Below, one piece after another: positions 9,041-21,745 of a stretch of DNA of 64,000 nt. The notes below the pieces were generated by a model. That model made no database searches. It worked only from the letters and a program-made list of their open reading frames with translations, and was not told the origin of the DNA. Position numbers and translations under genes: made by a program. The stretch covers positions 2,728,001-2,792,000 of the forward strand of contig NZ_SMFZ01000001.1 in NCBI RefSeq assembly GCF_004339565.1, in the 5' to 3' direction. Positions within the stretch are counted from its first letter, which is position 1. The number at the start of each line of letters is the position of its first letter. Origin of the DNA: Pseudonocardia endophytica (GTDB lineage Bacteria; Actinomycetota; Actinomycetes; Mycobacteriales; Pseudonocardiaceae).

Positions 9041-9839
9041 GCCACCGCGCCAGGATCGCGGTGAGCCGTTCCGGTGCGTCGAGCTGGATCAGGTGCGAGG
9101 CACCCGGCACCAGGTCCAGCCCGGCCCCCGGGATCAGCTCGGCCAGCCGGTGCGCGCGGTCCACCGGGATCCAGGTGTCCTCGGTACCCCAGACGATGTG
9201 CACCGGCAGGTCGATCTCCGGGTAGCGGGGTTCGATCTCGTCGGTGAAGCGCTGGTCGGCCTGGGCGATCTGCCGGTAGAACGCCGGTTGCCCGCGGTCG
9301 CCGAGCCAGGGTTCGACGAGCATCCGCTCGGCATCGGTGGACAGGCCACGGGCGCTCGCGCCGCGGATGTACGCCGTCACGAGCGCCTCGTGCAGCGGCG
9401 GCGGCAGCGACTCGAACACGGACGCGTTGTCGTGCACCAGCCGGAAGAACTCCGAGCCCCACGGCGCCAGCGCGACGACGTCGACGAGTGCCAGCGAGCG
9501 GTACCGCGCGCCGTGCAGGAGATGGGCACGCAGCGCGGTCGCGCCGCCGTAGTCGTGCGCGACGACGTCCGGGCACTCCAGCCCCCACCGCTCCAGCAGC
9601 ACGGCCAGGATCCCGCCCTGCGTCGCCAGCGTGACGTCCGCGCCGTCCTCCATCGAGGACCGGCCGTAGCCGGGCATGTCCCACAGGAACACCGTGTGCT
9701 CGCCGGACAGGGCCGACGCGATCGGCTCCCACAACCCCGACGACCACGGCGTCCCGTGGCAGAACACGACGGGCGGGCCGTCCCCGGTACTCGTCCACCA
9801 CACGCGGTGGCCCTCGATCTCGTACTCCACGAAGATCAC
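9033..9839 (-). CDS. Alpha/beta hydrolase with Asp nucleophile (epoxide hydrolase/haloalkane dehalogenase-like)
   Basis: Cytosolic alpha/beta-fold hydrolase, 268 aa. CHGTPWSSGLWEPI is the HGxP oxyanion motif and VVAHDYGGATAL the nucleophile elbow, with Asp where esterases have Ser. That form is known from epoxide hydrolases and haloalkane dehalogenases, so one of these reactions is the best guess. WGTEDTWIPVD may supply the acid and GASHLIQLD the catalytic His. GTG at 9839 is used; a second GTG three codons in is possible. Confidence 0.84.
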   Translation of the reverse strand: MIFVEYEIEGHRVWWTSTGDGPPVVFCHGTPWSSGLWEPIASALSGEHTVFLWDMPGYGRSSMEDGADVTLATQGGILAVLLERWGLECPDVVAHDYGGATALRAHLLHGARYRSLALVDVVALAPWGSEFFRLVHDNASVFESLPPPLHEALVTAYIRGASARGLSTDAERMLVEPWLGDRGQPAFYRQIAQADQRFTDEIEPRYPEIDLPVHIVWGTEDTWIPVDRAHRLAELIPGAGLDLVPGASHLIQLDAPERLTAILARWLS

Positions 9840-9855
9840 CCTGGTCCGGAGACCC

Positions 9856-9889
9856 GGCCCGCCGCCACCCCCGACGACGGCGGCGGGCC
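9856..9889. terminator. 11-bp stem hairpin downstream of the ABC-F operon
   Basis: GGCCCGCCGCC (9856-9866) is perfectly complementary to GGCGGCGGGCC (9879-9889) across a 12-nt loop. It lies past the ABC-F gene and just before the hydrolase start, both minus strand, so it could end the ispE/ABC-F transcript. No T-run. Confidence 0.5.
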
Positions 9890-9983
9890 GGAACCCCTCG
9901 GCGTGGCACCGCTCCCCAGCGCGCCACGCACCCGTGACGCTATTCGGTGGCGACCCGCCGGCGGATCGGTCGAACTACTGATT

Positions 9984-10003
9984 CCTACCCCTACTTCGGT
10001 AGG
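9984..10003 (-). terminator. Small hairpin just after the ABC-F stop
   Basis: CCTACC (9984-9989) pairs with GGTAGG (9998-10003) around an 8-nt loop, beginning 18 bases after the ABC-F stop codon on the minus strand. With the larger hairpin at 9856-9889 it forms a plausible tandem terminator. Confidence 0.35.
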
Positions 10004-10020
10004 AGACGCCCCGGAGAAAG

Positions 10021-11793
10021 TCAGGCCTCGGCGCGCTCCGCCGCGGCGAGCCACTCCAGCTCCACGGACTCGCGCTCGGCCACGACGTCCTTGAGCTCCC
10101 GGTCCAGCTCGGCCAGCCGGGACGGGTCGGTGGCCGCCTCGGCCAGCTGCTGGTGCAGGCGCTCCTCGCGGGTCGCGAGCGTCTCCATCCGCCGCTCGAG
10201 GCGGGCCGCCTCCTTGTGTGCCGCACGCTGTTCGGCCGCGCTGGTGCGGGGAGTGGCAGCGGCGGGGGTCGACAGAACCGGAGTGGAGGCGGACTCCCGG
10301 CGGCGCAGGTACTCGTCGATCCCGCCGGGCAGGTGCGTGATCCGGCCGTCCCCGAACAGCGCGACGACCGTGTCGCACACCCGCTCGGTCAGGTACCGGT
10401 CGTGGCTGACGACGACGAGCGTGCCCGGCCAGCCGTCGAGGAGGTCCTCCAGGTTGGAGAGCGTGTCGACGTCGAGGTCGTTCGTCGGCTCGTCGAGCAG
10501 CAGCACGTTCGGCTCGGACATCAGCAGGCGGGTCAGCTGCAGCCTGCGCCGCTCGCCACCGGAGAGCTGCCCGACCGGCGTCCACTGCCGCGACGCGGGG
10601 AACCCGAGCCGTTCCAGCACCTGCGAGGCGGTCATCTCCTGCTTGCCGAACCGCACGTACTTCGCGACGGCCTCGGTCGCCTCCAGCACGCGCATGCCGG
10701 TCGGCAGGTCCACGAGCTCCTGGGACAGTTCCTCGAGCTTGACCGTGCTCCCCTGGACCCGCTTCCCGGAGTCCAGCGGCCGCTCGCCGGTCAGCGCGCG
10801 CAGGAACGTCGTCTTGCCGGACCCGTTCACGCCGACGACACCGACCCGGTCGCCCGGACCGAGCCGCCAGGTCACCCGGTCCAGCAACGTGCGCTCGGCG
10901 ATCCGGACGGTCGCGTCCTCCAGCTCCAGCACGGTCCTGCCGAGCCGGTTCGTCGCGAACTGCATGAGCTCGACCGTGTTCCGCGGCGGCGGCACGTCGG
11001 CGATCAGCGCCTCCGCGGCCTCGATCCGGTACCGCGGCTTCGACGTCCGCGCGGGCGGCCCGCGGCGCAGCCAGGCCAGTTCCTTGCGGGCCAGGTTGCG
11101 ACGGCGCTGCTCGGCCGCGTCGGCCTGCCGGGACCGCTCGGCGCGGGCGTAGATCCAGTCCGCGTACCCGCCGAGGTAGCTCTCCACCCGGCCGCCCGCG
11201 ACCTCCCAGGTCCGGGTGCACACGGTGTCCAGGAACCAGCGGTCGTGCGTCACGACGACGACGGCGCAGCGGCGCTCGATCAGGTGCGTCGCGAGCCAGC
11301 CGATGCCCTCGACGTCGAGGTGGTTGGTCGGCTCGTCGAGCACGACGAGGTCCAGCTCGCCGATCAGCGCCGCGGCCAGCGCGACCCGTCGCTTCTCGCC
11401 GCCGGACAGGCCGTCCGTCGATCGCTCGATGTCGGTGATGCCCAGGCCGTCCAGCACGTCGCGGATGCGCGGGTCGGACGCCCACTCGTGGTCCGCGCCG
11501 TAGTTCGCCAGCACGACGTCGCGGACCCGGGACCCCTCCGGGAACGCGTCGCGCTGCGCCAGGTGCGCCATCCGCAGGCCGCCGACGCGGCTGACCCGGC
11601 CGCCCTCGACCGGGCGGTCGCCGGTGAGCACGTCGAGCAGCGTGGTCTTGCCGCCGCCGTTGAGACCGACGACGCCGATCCGGTCGCCACGCTCGACACC
11701 GAGGGAGACGGCGTCGAGCAGCACCCGGGACGCGTCACCGGGCACGTGCGCGGTGACCGCCTCCAGGTTCAGCAGGTTCGCCCGGCCCGCCAT
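10021..11793 (-). CDS. ABC-F family ATP-binding protein (ribosome-associated type)
   Basis: Soluble twin-ATPase of the ABC-F class; family members act on the ribosome (translation factors or antibiotic protection). 590 aa with no membrane domain. First cassette: Walker A VGLNGGGKTT, signature LSGGEKRR, VVLDEPTNHLD. A linker rich in Arg and Trp follows. Second cassette: GVNGSGKTT, LSGGERRR, LLLDEPTNDLD. The last ~80 residues form a charged coiled coil (ERRMETLATREERLHQQL). ATG at 11793 shares one base with the ispE stop (TGATG), so the pair is coupled. The ispE-ABC-F order is common in actinobacteria and hints at housekeeping rather than resistance. Confidence 0.93.
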   Translation of the reverse strand: MAGRANLLNLEAVTAHVPGDASRVLLDAVSLGVERGDRIGVVGLNGGGKTTLLDVLTGDRPVEGGRVSRVGGLRMAHLAQRDAFPEGSRVRDVVLANYGADHEWASDPRIRDVLDGLGITDIERSTDGLSGGEKRRVALAAALIGELDLVVLDEPTNHLDVEGIGWLATHLIERRCAVVVVTHDRWFLDTVCTRTWEVAGGRVESYLGGYADWIYARAERSRQADAAEQRRRNLARKELAWLRRGPPARTSKPRYRIEAAEALIADVPPPRNTVELMQFATNRLGRTVLELEDATVRIAERTLLDRVTWRLGPGDRVGVVGVNGSGKTTFLRALTGERPLDSGKRVQGSTVKLEELSQELVDLPTGMRVLEATEAVAKYVRFGKQEMTASQVLERLGFPASRQWTPVGQLSGGERRRLQLTRLLMSEPNVLLLDEPTNDLDVDTLSNLEDLLDGWPGTLVVVSHDRYLTERVCDTVVALFGDGRITHLPGGIDEYLRRRESASTPVLSTPAAATPRTSAAEQRAAHKEAARLERRMETLATREERLHQQLAEAATDPSRLAELDRELKDVVAERESVELEWLAAAERAEA

Positions 11794-12818
11794 CAGGCAC
11801 GCACCGGCGGCCAGGCGCCCGGTCCGGGTGGCGGCGGGGACGAGCCGGGCGGGGTGTCCGGCGGCTGCGCGTCGTCGACGACGCGGGCGCCGGCGACCGG
11901 GCCCTGCGCCACCCGCACGGTGCGGCACACGCCGGCTCCGGCCAGCTCGGTGGCCACCTCGACGGCCGAGTCCGCGTCCGCGCACAGGAACGCGCACGTC
12001 GGACCGGAGCCGGACACCAGGCCCGCGAGCGCGCCCGCGGCGACCCCGGCCCGCAGCGTGCGCCGCAGGTCCGGTGCCATCGAGACGGCGGCGACCTGCA
12101 GGTCGTTGCCCAGGTTCAGCGCGAGCTGGCGCGGGTCGCCGCCGGCCAGCGCCTCCAGGACGGGTTCGACGGGCCGCTCCTCCGGTTCGCCGTCGGCGCG
12201 CAACCGGTCCAGCTCGCCGAACACGGCGGGCGTGGACAGCCCGCCGCGGGCGAGCGCGATCACCCAGTGCAGGCGGTGCCGGGCCAGCACCGGGATCACC
12301 TGCTCGCCGCGGCCCGTCCCGAGAGCGGTGCCGCCGTGCAGCGCGAACGTGACGTCCGAGCCGAGCTCCGCGGCCAGCGTGGACAGATCGTCCCGGCCGA
12401 GCTCCATCCGCCACAGCTGTGACAGCGCGACGAGCGTGCCCGCCGCGTCCGCGGACCCGCCCGCCATACCGCCCGCCACCGGGATCCCCTTGCGCAGTAC
12501 CACCTTCACGTTCGGCTCACGCTCGGCTTTCGCGGCCAGCAGCTCGACGGCGCGCCACGCCAGGTTCGTCGCGTCCAGCGGGACCTCGGCGACACCCGAG
12601 CCACGGCGGTCGAGCGGCGAGACGGCGGCGGCGTCGCCGTGCACCTCGAGAGCGGGCTCGTCGGCCTGTTCCACCGTCACCTCGTCGAACAGGCTCACGG
12701 CGTGGAAGACGGTGACCAGGTCGTGGTAGCCGTCCGCGCGCACCCCGCCGACGGCGAGGTGGAGGTTGATCTTCGCGGGGACCCGGACGGTGACCGGTCG
12801 CGGCGCGGCGGACAGCAC
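11793..12818 (-). CDS. ispE: 4-diphosphocytidyl-2-C-methyl-D-erythritol kinase
   Basis: GHMP kinase of the MEP isoprenoid pathway; phosphorylates CDP-ME. 341 aa. [22 protein letters not shown] is the N-terminal substrate motif (Lys, Asn, His), [15 protein letters not shown] the ATP phosphate loop, and [13 protein letters not shown] the C-terminal GHMP motif. About 35 residues longer than usual because of a Pro-rich C-terminal tail. Coupled to the ABC-F gene downstream. In most relatives it directly follows rsmA; here an MFS gene lies between. Confidence 0.95.
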   Translation of the reverse strand: MLSAAPRPVTVRVPAKINLHLAVGGVRADGYHDLVTVFHAVSLFDEVTVEQADEPALEVHGDAAAVSPLDRRGSGVAEVPLDATNLAWRAVELLAAKAEREPNVKVVLRKGIPVAGGMAGGSADAAGTLVALSQLWRMELGRDDLSTLAAELGSDVTFALHGGTALGTGRGEQVIPVLARHRLHWVIALARGGLSTPAVFGELDRLRADGEPEERPVEPVLEALAGGDPRQLALNLGNDLQVAAVSMAPDLRRTLRAGVAAGALAGLVSGSGPTCAFLCADADSAVEVATELAGAGVCRTVRVAQGPVAGARVVDDAQPPDTPPGSSPPPPGPGAWPPVRA

Positions 12819-12880
12819 CGCTCAACCCTACGGGCCACCGACCGGACCGTGCCGCGCCCGTCCGGTGTTCATGGCCCGGG

Positions 12881-14407
12881 TCACTCCCGGGCTGCGACCG
12901 CCGGTGCGACGGGCGGCGCGGTGTCGCGCAGCAGGTGCCGCGGCGTCGCGAAGCAGGCGACCGCCACGAACCCGACGACCAGCAGTCCGGCGGGCAGCAG
13001 CAGGGACTGCGCCATCGCCGTCGCGAACGGTTCCCGGAGAGCCTCCGGCAGCAGCCCGCCGGTCCCCGGCTCGAGCGATCCGCCCACGGCCGCCCCGCCC
13101 GGCATCAGGGCCGCGAGCCGCGCCTGGATCAGCACGGCGATCGCCGCGCTGCCGAGCACGGCCCCGACCTGCCGGGTCGTGTTGTAGACGCCGGACCCGC
13201 CGCCCGCCTGGTCCATCGGGAGGTTGCGCGTGGCGCTCGTGCTGATCGGCGCCCACACGCAGGAGTTCGAGACGCCGATCAGGGCCAGCGGCAGCAGCAG
13301 CTGCCAGACCGGGGCGTCCGGCGTCATCACCGCGGCCAGCCACACCAGCCCGATCACGAACGTCGCCACGCCGAAGCCGCCGATCAGGCGCGGGTGCACG
13401 CGGTCGGTGAGCCGACCGGTGAACGGCGCGAGCCCGCCGGACAGGATCGCCATCGGCGCGAGCAGCAGCGCCGCCTGCGTCGGCGTCATGCCGCGCACCG
13501 ACTGCGCGTAGAGCATGATCGGGAAGCCCTGGGCGGTGACCGCGAAGCCGACCGTCGTGATCGCGATGTTGGCCAGGCTGAAGTTGCGGTCCCGGAACAG
13601 CCGCAGCGAGACGAGCGGCTCACCGGTCATGCGTGCCTGCCACCAGACGAACACGGCGAGCACGGCCAGCCCGGCGACGATCAGCGACCACACCGAGAGC
13701 GGACCGGCGATCGTGCCCCAGTCGTACGCCTGGCCCTCCTGGATGCCGAACACGAGCGCGAACAGGCCGACCGCGGACAACGCGACACCCACCAGGTCGA
13801 ACCGGCGCGCGGTCCGCTCCAGGTCCGGCACCAGCCGCACCGCCGCCACCAAGCCGATCACACCGATCGGCACGTTCACGATGAAGATCCACTCCCAGCC
13901 GAGCCCGTCCACCAGCACGCCGCCGAGCAGCGGACCGACGAGCGTCGCGACGCCGGCGACGGAGCCCCAGAGGCTCATCGCCAGGCCGCGCTTGGCCGCC
14001 GGGAACGTCCGCGTGATCACGGCCATCGTCTGCGGCGTCATCAACGCGGCGCCGAACCCCTGGACGACCCTGGCCGCGATCAGCATGCCCACGCCCGACG
14101 AGAGGCCGCACCACAGCGAGGCGAGCGTGAAGACGGCGAGCCCGACCAGGTAGACGCGCTTCGGACCGAACCGGTCCCCCAGCCGGCCGGTGATCAGCAG
14201 CGGCACGGCGTAGGCCAGCAGGTACGCGCTGGTCACCCACAGGACCGAGTTGACGTCCGCGCGCAGCGACGTGAGCAGGGCCGGCGTCGCCACCGTCACG
14301 ATCGTCATGTCGACCAGGATCATGAAGAACCCGATCACGAGCGCCCACAGGGCCGGCCAGGGACTCGTCCCGTCCGAGCTGACCACGCGGTCGCGTTCCA
14401 CCACCAT
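12881..14407 (-). CDS. MFS transporter, DHA2 (14-TM, EmrB/QacA-like) family
   Basis: Inner-membrane proton-driven exporter. 508 aa with about 14 hydrophobic segments. LVDMTIVTVATPALL in TM1 and GRLGDRFGPKRVY in the first cytosolic loop are the DHA2 and MFS signatures; PQTMAVITRTFPAAKRG follows TM4. Substrate unknown. It sits between rsmA and ispE, genes usually adjacent, and has its own gaps of 45 and 62 bp, so it looks like an insertion into the operon. ATG at 14407; no strong ribosome site stands out. Confidence 0.9.
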   Translation of the reverse strand: MVVERDRVVSSDGTSPWPALWALVIGFFMILVDMTIVTVATPALLTSLRADVNSVLWVTSAYLLAYAVPLLITGRLGDRFGPKRVYLVGLAVFTLASLWCGLSSGVGMLIAARVVQGFGAALMTPQTMAVITRTFPAAKRGLAMSLWGSVAGVATLVGPLLGGVLVDGLGWEWIFIVNVPIGVIGLVAAVRLVPDLERTARRFDLVGVALSAVGLFALVFGIQEGQAYDWGTIAGPLSVWSLIVAGLAVLAVFVWWQARMTGEPLVSLRLFRDRNFSLANIAITTVGFAVTAQGFPIMLYAQSVRGMTPTQAALLLAPMAILSGGLAPFTGRLTDRVHPRLIGGFGVATFVIGLVWLAAVMTPDAPVWQLLLPLALIGVSNSCVWAPISTSATRNLPMDQAGGGSGVYNTTRQVGAVLGSAAIAVLIQARLAALMPGGAAVGGSLEPGTGGLLPEALREPFATAMAQSLLLPAGLLVVGFVAVACFATPRHLLRDTAPPVAPAVAARE

Positions 14408-14452
14408 GGCGACATCATCGCCCGGACCACCGACAGTTTCGCGCGGGGACCC

Positions 14453-15304
14453 TCAGCCCCGGTGGGCGGCGATCGCGGCGAACGTGCCGACGTCGACCCG
14501 CTCGGCCCGGGTCATCGGGTCCAGCCCGACCGCGCGCAGGGCCTCCTCCGCGGCCGCGGCGCCGCCGGCCCATCCGGACAGCGCCGACCGCAGCGCCTTG
14601 CGCCGCTGCGCGAACGCGGCCTCGATCACGGCGAACGTTGCGGCTCTGTCCCCGGCGGGCGGGTCGCGGCGGGTGAACGCCAGCAGGCCGGAGTCGACGC
14701 CCGGCACCGGCCAGAACACGGCCCGCGGCACCGGGCCCGCGCGCACGGCGCCGGCGTACCAGGCCAGCTTCGCGCTGGGCGCGCCGTACTCCTTCGAGCC
14801 GGGGCGGGCGGCCAGCCGGTCGGCGACCTCGGCCTGCACCATCACCAGCCCACGACGGATCGACGGCAGCTCGGCCAGCAGGTGCAGCAGCACCGGGACG
14901 GCCACGTTGTAGGGCAGGTTCGCGACGACGGCCGTCGGCTCCCCGATGTCGGCACCCACGACCCGCAGCGCGTCCGCGGTCGTCACGGTCAGCCGGTCGG
15001 CGAGCTCCGGCGCGCGATCGGCGACCGTGCCGGTCAGCGCGCCGGCCAGCGCCGGGTCGATCTCCACGGCGTGCACCCGGGCGGCGACCGGGAGCAGCGC
15101 GAGCGTCAGCGACCCGAGCCCGGGCCCGACCTCGAGCACCTCGTCGGTGTCGTCGACGCCGGACGTCCGCACGATCCGTCGGACCGTGTTCGCGTCGTGC
15201 ACGAAGTTCTGCCCGAGCCGCTTGGTCGGGCGCAGGTCCAGCCGGTCGGCGAGGCGGCGCACGTCGGCCGGGCCGAGCAGGCGGGCGAGCGCGGGGTCGG
15301 GCAC
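14453..15304 (-). CDS. rsmA: 16S rRNA (adenine1518/1519-N6)-dimethyltransferase KsgA
   Basis: Dimethylates two adjacent adenines near the 3' end of 16S rRNA during 30S maturation. 283 aa from GTG 15304, chosen because GAGGA lies 7-8 nt upstream and the product begins at the usual place ([20 protein letters not shown]). Motifs: [16 protein letters not shown] site [16 protein letters not shown], catalytic [11 protein letters not shown]. An upstream GTG at 15343 would add 13 residues. Follows rpf by 71 bp. Confidence 0.95.
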   Translation of the reverse strand: MPDPALARLLGPADVRRLADRLDLRPTKRLGQNFVHDANTVRRIVRTSGVDDTDEVLEVGPGLGSLTLALLPVAARVHAVEIDPALAGALTGTVADRAPELADRLTVTTADALRVVGADIGEPTAVVANLPYNVAVPVLLHLLAELPSIRRGLVMVQAEVADRLAARPGSKEYGAPSAKLAWYAGAVRAGPVPRAVFWPVPGVDSGLLAFTRRDPPAGDRAATFAVIEAAFAQRRKALRSALSGWAGGAAAAEEALRAVGLDPMTRAERVDVGTFAAIAAHRG

Positions 15305-15375
15305 CGGGACATCCTCGCCGTTCGAAACGACGACGGGCCGCACCGGGGTGGGTACGGCCCGTCGGACGTCGCGCG

Positions 15376-17366
<1,991 letters not shown>

Positions 17367-17378
17367 CCGGCGCCTCCG

Positions 17379-17431
17379 CGAACGAGGGGCCCGTTCGAGC
17401 AGTCCCGTTGCCCGAACGGCCCGTTCGTTCG
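17379..17431. repeat. 53-bp palindromic repeat B, copy 1 (metG-tatD spacer)
   Basis: Imperfect inverted repeat beginning CGAACGAGGGGCCCGTTCG and ending CCCGTTCGTTCG, with the centre near 17405. It matches the element at 59135-59187 in length and in most positions, including GTTCGAGCA and TTGCCCGAA. A dispersed REP-like intergenic element is the best description; it may form a hairpin in RNA on either strand. Confidence 0.8.
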
Positions 17432-17469
17432 CACGGTGGTCGCGGCGTCCGCCGGGCGGTGCGGAGCGC

Positions 17470-19260
17470 TCACGGGTTGATCGGGGCCCACTCCGGGCCC
17501 GTCTCCCCCAGCTCGGGGGCGAGCTTAGCGAAGATCGGCGACGGCTTGGCCAGCGGGCGTCCGACCTCGATCGGCGTCGAGCCCCAGTGCGCCTGCTCGT
17601 CCGCGTAGTCGCCGGTGAGCACCGGGTACGACGGGCCGTCGCCCAGCTCCTCGACCTCGCGCCGCTGCGGCTGCGCGGCCCACACGCCGGTGCCGCCGAT
17701 CGCCTCGTGCACCTTCTGCGCGGCGTGCGGCATGAACGGCGTGAGCAGCGTGTTCGCGTCCTGCACCACCTGCAGCGCCGTGTGCAGGATCGTGTCCCGG
17801 CGTTCCGGGTCGTCCTTGCGCTTCCACGGCTCCTGGTCGGAGAGGTACTTGTTCGCCGAGGACACGACGCGCATCGCCTCGGCGGAGGCCTGCTTGAACC
17901 GGTTGCGGCGCAGCAGGTCCCCGACGGTGTCGAACGCGGCCTTCGACGCGGCCAGCAGCTCGGCGTCGGCGGCCTCCGGCGCGACCGGCTTCGGGATCGA
18001 CCCCACGTTCTTGTGCGCCATCGAGATGGAGCGGTTGACCAGGTTGCCCCACTCGTTGGCCAGCTCGAAGTTGATCCGCCGGACGAACTCGTCCCAGGTG
18101 AAGTCGACGTCCTGGTTCTCCGGGCCGGCGACCGAGATGTAGTAGCGCAGCGCGTCCGGCCCGAACTCGCGCAGGAAGTCACCGACGTAGATCACGGTGC
18201 CGCGGCTGGTGGAGAACTTGGAGCCGCTCATCGTCAGGTACTCCGACGAGACGACCTCGCTCGGCAGGTCCAGCGTCCCGTACGTGCCGGGCTCGCCGCC
18301 GCGGTCGCCCTGTCCGTTGTGCCCGAGCAGGATCGCCGGCCACATCACGGAGTGGAACGTGATGTTGTCCTTGCCCATGAAGTAGAAGGCCTCGGCGGAC
18401 GGGTTCGTCCACCACTGTTTCCACGCGTCCGGGTCCGGCCCGCGCCGCGCCCACTCGACGCTCGCGGACAGGTAGCCGATCACCGCGTCGAACCAGACGT
18501 AGATCTTCTTCAACGGGTTGTCCCGCCACCCGTCGAGCGGGATCGGCACGCCCCACTCCAGGTCGCGGGTGATCGCGCGCGGCTTGAGGTCCTCGACGAG
18601 GTTGGCCGAGAACCGCAGCACGTTCGGCCGCCAGTCGGTGCGCGTCGCGAGCCAGGACCCGAGCGCGTCGGAGAACGCGGGCAGGTCGAGGAAGAAGTGC
18701 TCGGTCTCGACGAACGCGGGCGTCTCGCCGTTGATCCGCGACCGCGGGTTGATCAGGTCGACCGGGTCGAGCTGGTTGCCGCAGTTGTCGCACTGGTCGC
18801 CGCGCGCGCCGTCGTAGCCGCAGATCGGGCACGTGCCCTCGACGTAGCGGTCCGGCAGCGTCCGGCCCGTCGACGGGCTGATCGCGCCCATCTGGGTCTT
18901 CGGGACGATGTACCCGTTCTTGTACAGCGACAGGAAGATCTGCTGCGTGACCTCGTAGTGGTTCGAGGTCGTGGTGCGGGTGAACAGGTCGTAGGACAGC
19001 CCGAGGCCCTGCAGGTCCCGGGTGATCACGTCGTTGTACTTGTCCGCGAGCTGCCGCGCGGTCAGGCCCTCCGCGTCGGCCTGCACCTGGATCGGAGTGC
19101 CGTGCTCGTCGGTGCCGGACACCATCAGCACCCGGTCCCCCGCCATCCTCCGGTAGCGGGAGAACACGTCGGAGGGCACACCGAAACCGGACACGTGACC
19201 GATGTGCCGGGGACCGTTGGCGTACGGCCACGCCACCGCGGTCAGCACGGACGAACTCAT
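17470..19260 (-). CDS. metG: Methionyl-tRNA synthetase
   Basis: Charges tRNA-Met. 596 aa. The class I HIGH motif is in [14 protein letters not shown]. Four Cys of the zinc knuckle are seen ([18 protein letters not shown]). The KMSKS loop is present as [10 protein letters not shown]. The anticodon-binding helices fill the C-terminal third; the C-terminal tRNA-binding domain of some MetRS is absent. ATG at 19260 lies 6 nt behind TACGCT (19267-19272), so the transcript is probably leaderless. Confidence 0.96.
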   Translation of the reverse strand: MSSSVLTAVAWPYANGPRHIGHVSGFGVPSDVFSRYRRMAGDRVLMVSGTDEHGTPIQVQADAEGLTARQLADKYNDVITRDLQGLGLSYDLFTRTTTSNHYEVTQQIFLSLYKNGYIVPKTQMGAISPSTGRTLPDRYVEGTCPICGYDGARGDQCDNCGNQLDPVDLINPRSRINGETPAFVETEHFFLDLPAFSDALGSWLATRTDWRPNVLRFSANLVEDLKPRAITRDLEWGVPIPLDGWRDNPLKKIYVWFDAVIGYLSASVEWARRGPDPDAWKQWWTNPSAEAFYFMGKDNITFHSVMWPAILLGHNGQGDRGGEPGTYGTLDLPSEVVSSEYLTMSGSKFSTSRGTVIYVGDFLREFGPDALRYYISVAGPENQDVDFTWDEFVRRINFELANEWGNLVNRSISMAHKNVGSIPKPVAPEAADAELLAASKAAFDTVGDLLRRNRFKQASAEAMRVVSSANKYLSDQEPWKRKDDPERRDTILHTALQVVQDANTLLTPFMPHAAQKVHEAIGGTGVWAAQPQRREVEELGDGPSYPVLTGDYADEQAHWGSTPIEVGRPLAKPSPIFAKLAPELGETGPEWAPINP

Positions 19261-19341
19261 ACGACCAGCGTATTCGCCGCACGGAAGCGGATTGCGTGCG
19301 GGCGTCAGCGGGCTCACACACCGTGCACAGGGGGCGGTGGC

Positions 19342-19944
19342 ATGCTCGGTTGCGTGGAGGAACCGGGGCGGGAGGGTGCGCGGGAGGCGCTGCTCGACGC
19401 CGGTCTGCAGCTGTGGCACGACCGCGGGTGGCCGGCCGCCACGCCCGCCGCGGCGGCGGAGCTGGCCGGGGTGGACCTGGCGGAGTTCCGCGACGAGTTC
19501 GCCTCCCCCGCCGACCTGACCTGCGCGATCTTCGACGCGATCGTCGACGAGCGCAGCGCGGCCATGCTCAGCGCGATGGCCGACGCCGCACCGACGATGG
19601 CACCGCGGATGCGCGCGCTGCTGGAGGTGATGGTCGGCGACGTCGCCGGGGACCACCGGCGCGCCGTCGTACTGGCCGAGCCGATCGGCTGCCCGGAACT
19701 GCTCGACAAGCGGCGCAGCGCGAACCGCGGGTTCGCCGAGATCGTCGTCAACTCCAACCGGGAGTCCCGGATGGAGCCCGACCACCTGCGCGCGGCCGGA
19801 CACTTCGCGCTCGGCGGACTCAGCGAGCTGGTGTTCGCGTGGCTCGATCCGGCCAGCCCGGTGGAGCGGGACCTGGTGGTCGACCACGGGGTGCGGTTGT
19901 TCGAGTCCGCCGTCCGAGCCGGATGGCCAGGGCCGGTCGCCTGA
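19342..19944 (+). CDS. TetR-like transcriptional regulator
   Basis: 200 aa with an N-terminal helix-turn-helix of the TetR/AcrR type (about residues 12-58: [17 protein letters not shown]...[11 protein letters not shown], then F..FASPADL) and a helical ligand domain. The HTH is weakly conserved, so the family call is moderate. ATG 19342 is used; GTG 19354 is equally possible. It lies divergent to metG and convergent to the GH15 gene; no target can be named. Confidence 0.72.
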   Translation: MLGCVEEPGREGAREALLDAGLQLWHDRGWPAATPAAAAELAGVDLAEFRDEFASPADLTCAIFDAIVDERSAAMLSAMADAAPTMAPRMRALLEVMVGDVAGDHRRAVVLAEPIGCPELLDKRRSANRGFAEIVVNSNRESRMEPDHLRAAGHFALGGLSELVFAWLDPASPVERDLVVDHGVRLFESAVRAGWPGPVA

Positions 19945-19948
19945 GGCG

Positions 19949-21745
19949 TCAGCCCAGGGCCCGGTCCAGGTTGATGGCGGAGCTGATCAGGGACAGGTGC
20001 GTGAACGCCTGCGGGAAGTTGCCCAGCTGGTCACCGGTCAGGCCGATCTCCTCGGCGTAGAGGCCGAGGTGGTTGCCGTAGCTGAACATCTTCTCCAGTG
20101 CGATCCGGGCGTGGTCCAGCCGTCCGGCACGTGTCATCGCCTCGACGTTCCAGAACGAGCACATCGAGAACGTGCCCTCGTCGCCGTCCAGACCGTCCGG
20201 CGAGTCCTCCGGGTCGTAGCGGAACACCAGCGTGTCCACCACCAGGTCCCGGTTGATCGCGTCCAACGTGGACAGGAACCGCGGCTCGGTCGGAGCGCAG
20301 AACTTGACCATCGGCATGAGCAGGACCGACGCGTCCAGTGTCGTGGCGCCGTAGCGCTGCACGAAGCTCCCCAGTTCGGCGTTCCAGCCGCGCTCCATGA
20401 TCTGGTGGTAGATCGCGTCGCGGGTCTCGGTCCAGGCCGCGACGTCGCCGGGCAGGCCGCGCCGTCGCGCCATCCGGATCATCCGCTCGATCGCCACCCA
20501 GCACATCAGCCGGGAGAACACGTGGTGCTGGCGCCCGGCGCGGGTCTCCCAGATCCCCTCGTCCGGCCGGTCCCAGTGCTCGCGCAGCCAGTCCAGGATC
20601 ACGACGAGGTTCGTCCAGTCGTCGTGCGAGACACCGTCGCCGTGCTTGTCGTAGAGGTAGACCGAGTCGATGATCTCGCCGTAGATGTCGAGCTGGAGCT
20701 GGTCGGCCGCCGCGTTGCCGACCCGCACCGGGCGGGACCCGCGGTAGCCCTCCAGGTGGTCGAGCTCGTGTTCGGCCACGTCGTCGTCGCCGTCGATGGA
20801 GTAGAGGACGCGCAGCGGACCGCGCTCACCGTCCTGCCCGCCGGAGAAGCGGTCGGTCAGCCAGCCGATGAACGCGGCCGCCTCCTCGGTGAAGCCGAGC
20901 CGCAGCAGCGCGTACAGCGTGAACGCGGCGTCGCGCATCCAGACGTAGCGGTAGTCCCAGTTCCGCTCGCCGCCGATCCGCTCCGGGAGACCCATCGTCG
21001 GAGCCGCGACGACGGCGCCGGTCGGCTCGTGCGTGAGCAGCTTCAGCGTGAGCGCGGAGCGGTGCACGCGCTCGCGCCAGCGCCCCGAGTACGTCGAACC
21101 GGACAGCCACCGCTGCCAGAACCCGACCGTGCCCTCGAACAGGGCGTCCGCGTCCTCGACCTCGACGAGCTCGCCGGTCCCCTCGCCGATCTCCAGCACG
21201 AACACCTCGGTCCGGCCCTCTGCGAGGTCGAAGGCGGCCGTGGCGGCGCCGTCCGCGGTCTCGAGCGACACCGTCGACGAGAGGTCCAGGGTGACATCGG
21301 AGCCCTCGAACCGGACCCCGCCCGCGGTGCCGGAGACCGACGGGTGTTCCCGCGCGTAGTCCGGCCGGGGCGCGACCTCGACGCGCATGCCGACCGTCCC
21401 CCGGACGCTGGTGACACGCCGGACGAGGCGCTGGCGGTGCTCGTCGTCGTGCGGGCGGAGCAGCACCAGGAAGTCCTGGACCTCGACGATCCCGTGCTCG
21501 GTGAGGAAGCGCGTGATCAGGATGTTCGAGTCCGGATAGTAGAACTGGTGCCGGTTGCTGACCTCCGACGTCGGGTGCAGGCGCCAGTGGCCTCCCCGAC
21601 CGGCGTCGAGCAGGGACGCGAACACGCTCGGCCGGTCGAACCGGCGGGGACAGAACCAGTCGACGGTGCCGTCGGTGCCGACGAGCGCGGCGCTGCGCAG
21701 GTCACCGATGACGCCGTGCTCGGCGATCGGGAGGTAGTCGCTCAT
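19949..21745 (-). CDS. Glycoside hydrolase family 15 protein (trehalase/glucoamylase type)
   Basis: 598 aa, with the N-terminal beta-sandwich ([19 protein letters not shown]) and a C-terminal (alpha/alpha)6 barrel. [19 protein letters not shown] and [13 protein letters not shown] are GH15 hallmarks; [14 protein letters not shown] lies near the second catalytic region. In mycobacteria this family includes a phosphate-dependent trehalase, but alpha-glucan hydrolysis cannot be excluded. ATG overlaps the zwf stop (ATGA), so the gene is coupled to glucose-6-phosphate dehydrogenase, fitting a sugar-catabolic role. Confidence 0.9.
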   Translation of the reverse strand: MSDYLPIAEHGVIGDLRSAALVGTDGTVDWFCPRRFDRPSVFASLLDAGRGGHWRLHPTSEVSNRHQFYYPDSNILITRFLTEHGIVEVQDFLVLLRPHDDEHRQRLVRRVTSVRGTVGMRVEVAPRPDYAREHPSVSGTAGGVRFEGSDVTLDLSSTVSLETADGAATAAFDLAEGRTEVFVLEIGEGTGELVEVEDADALFEGTVGFWQRWLSGSTYSGRWRERVHRSALTLKLLTHEPTGAVVAAPTMGLPERIGGERNWDYRYVWMRDAAFTLYALLRLGFTEEAAAFIGWLTDRFSGGQDGERGPLRVLYSIDGDDDVAEHELDHLEGYRGSRPVRVGNAAADQLQLDIYGEIIDSVYLYDKHGDGVSHDDWTNLVVILDWLREHWDRPDEGIWETRAGRQHHVFSRLMCWVAIERMIRMARRRGLPGDVAAWTETRDAIYHQIMERGWNAELGSFVQRYGATTLDASVLLMPMVKFCAPTEPRFLSTLDAINRDLVVDTLVFRYDPEDSPDGLDGDEGTFSMCSFWNVEAMTRAGRLDHARIALEKMFSYGNHLGLYAEEIGLTGDQLGNFPQAFTHLSLISSAINLDRALG

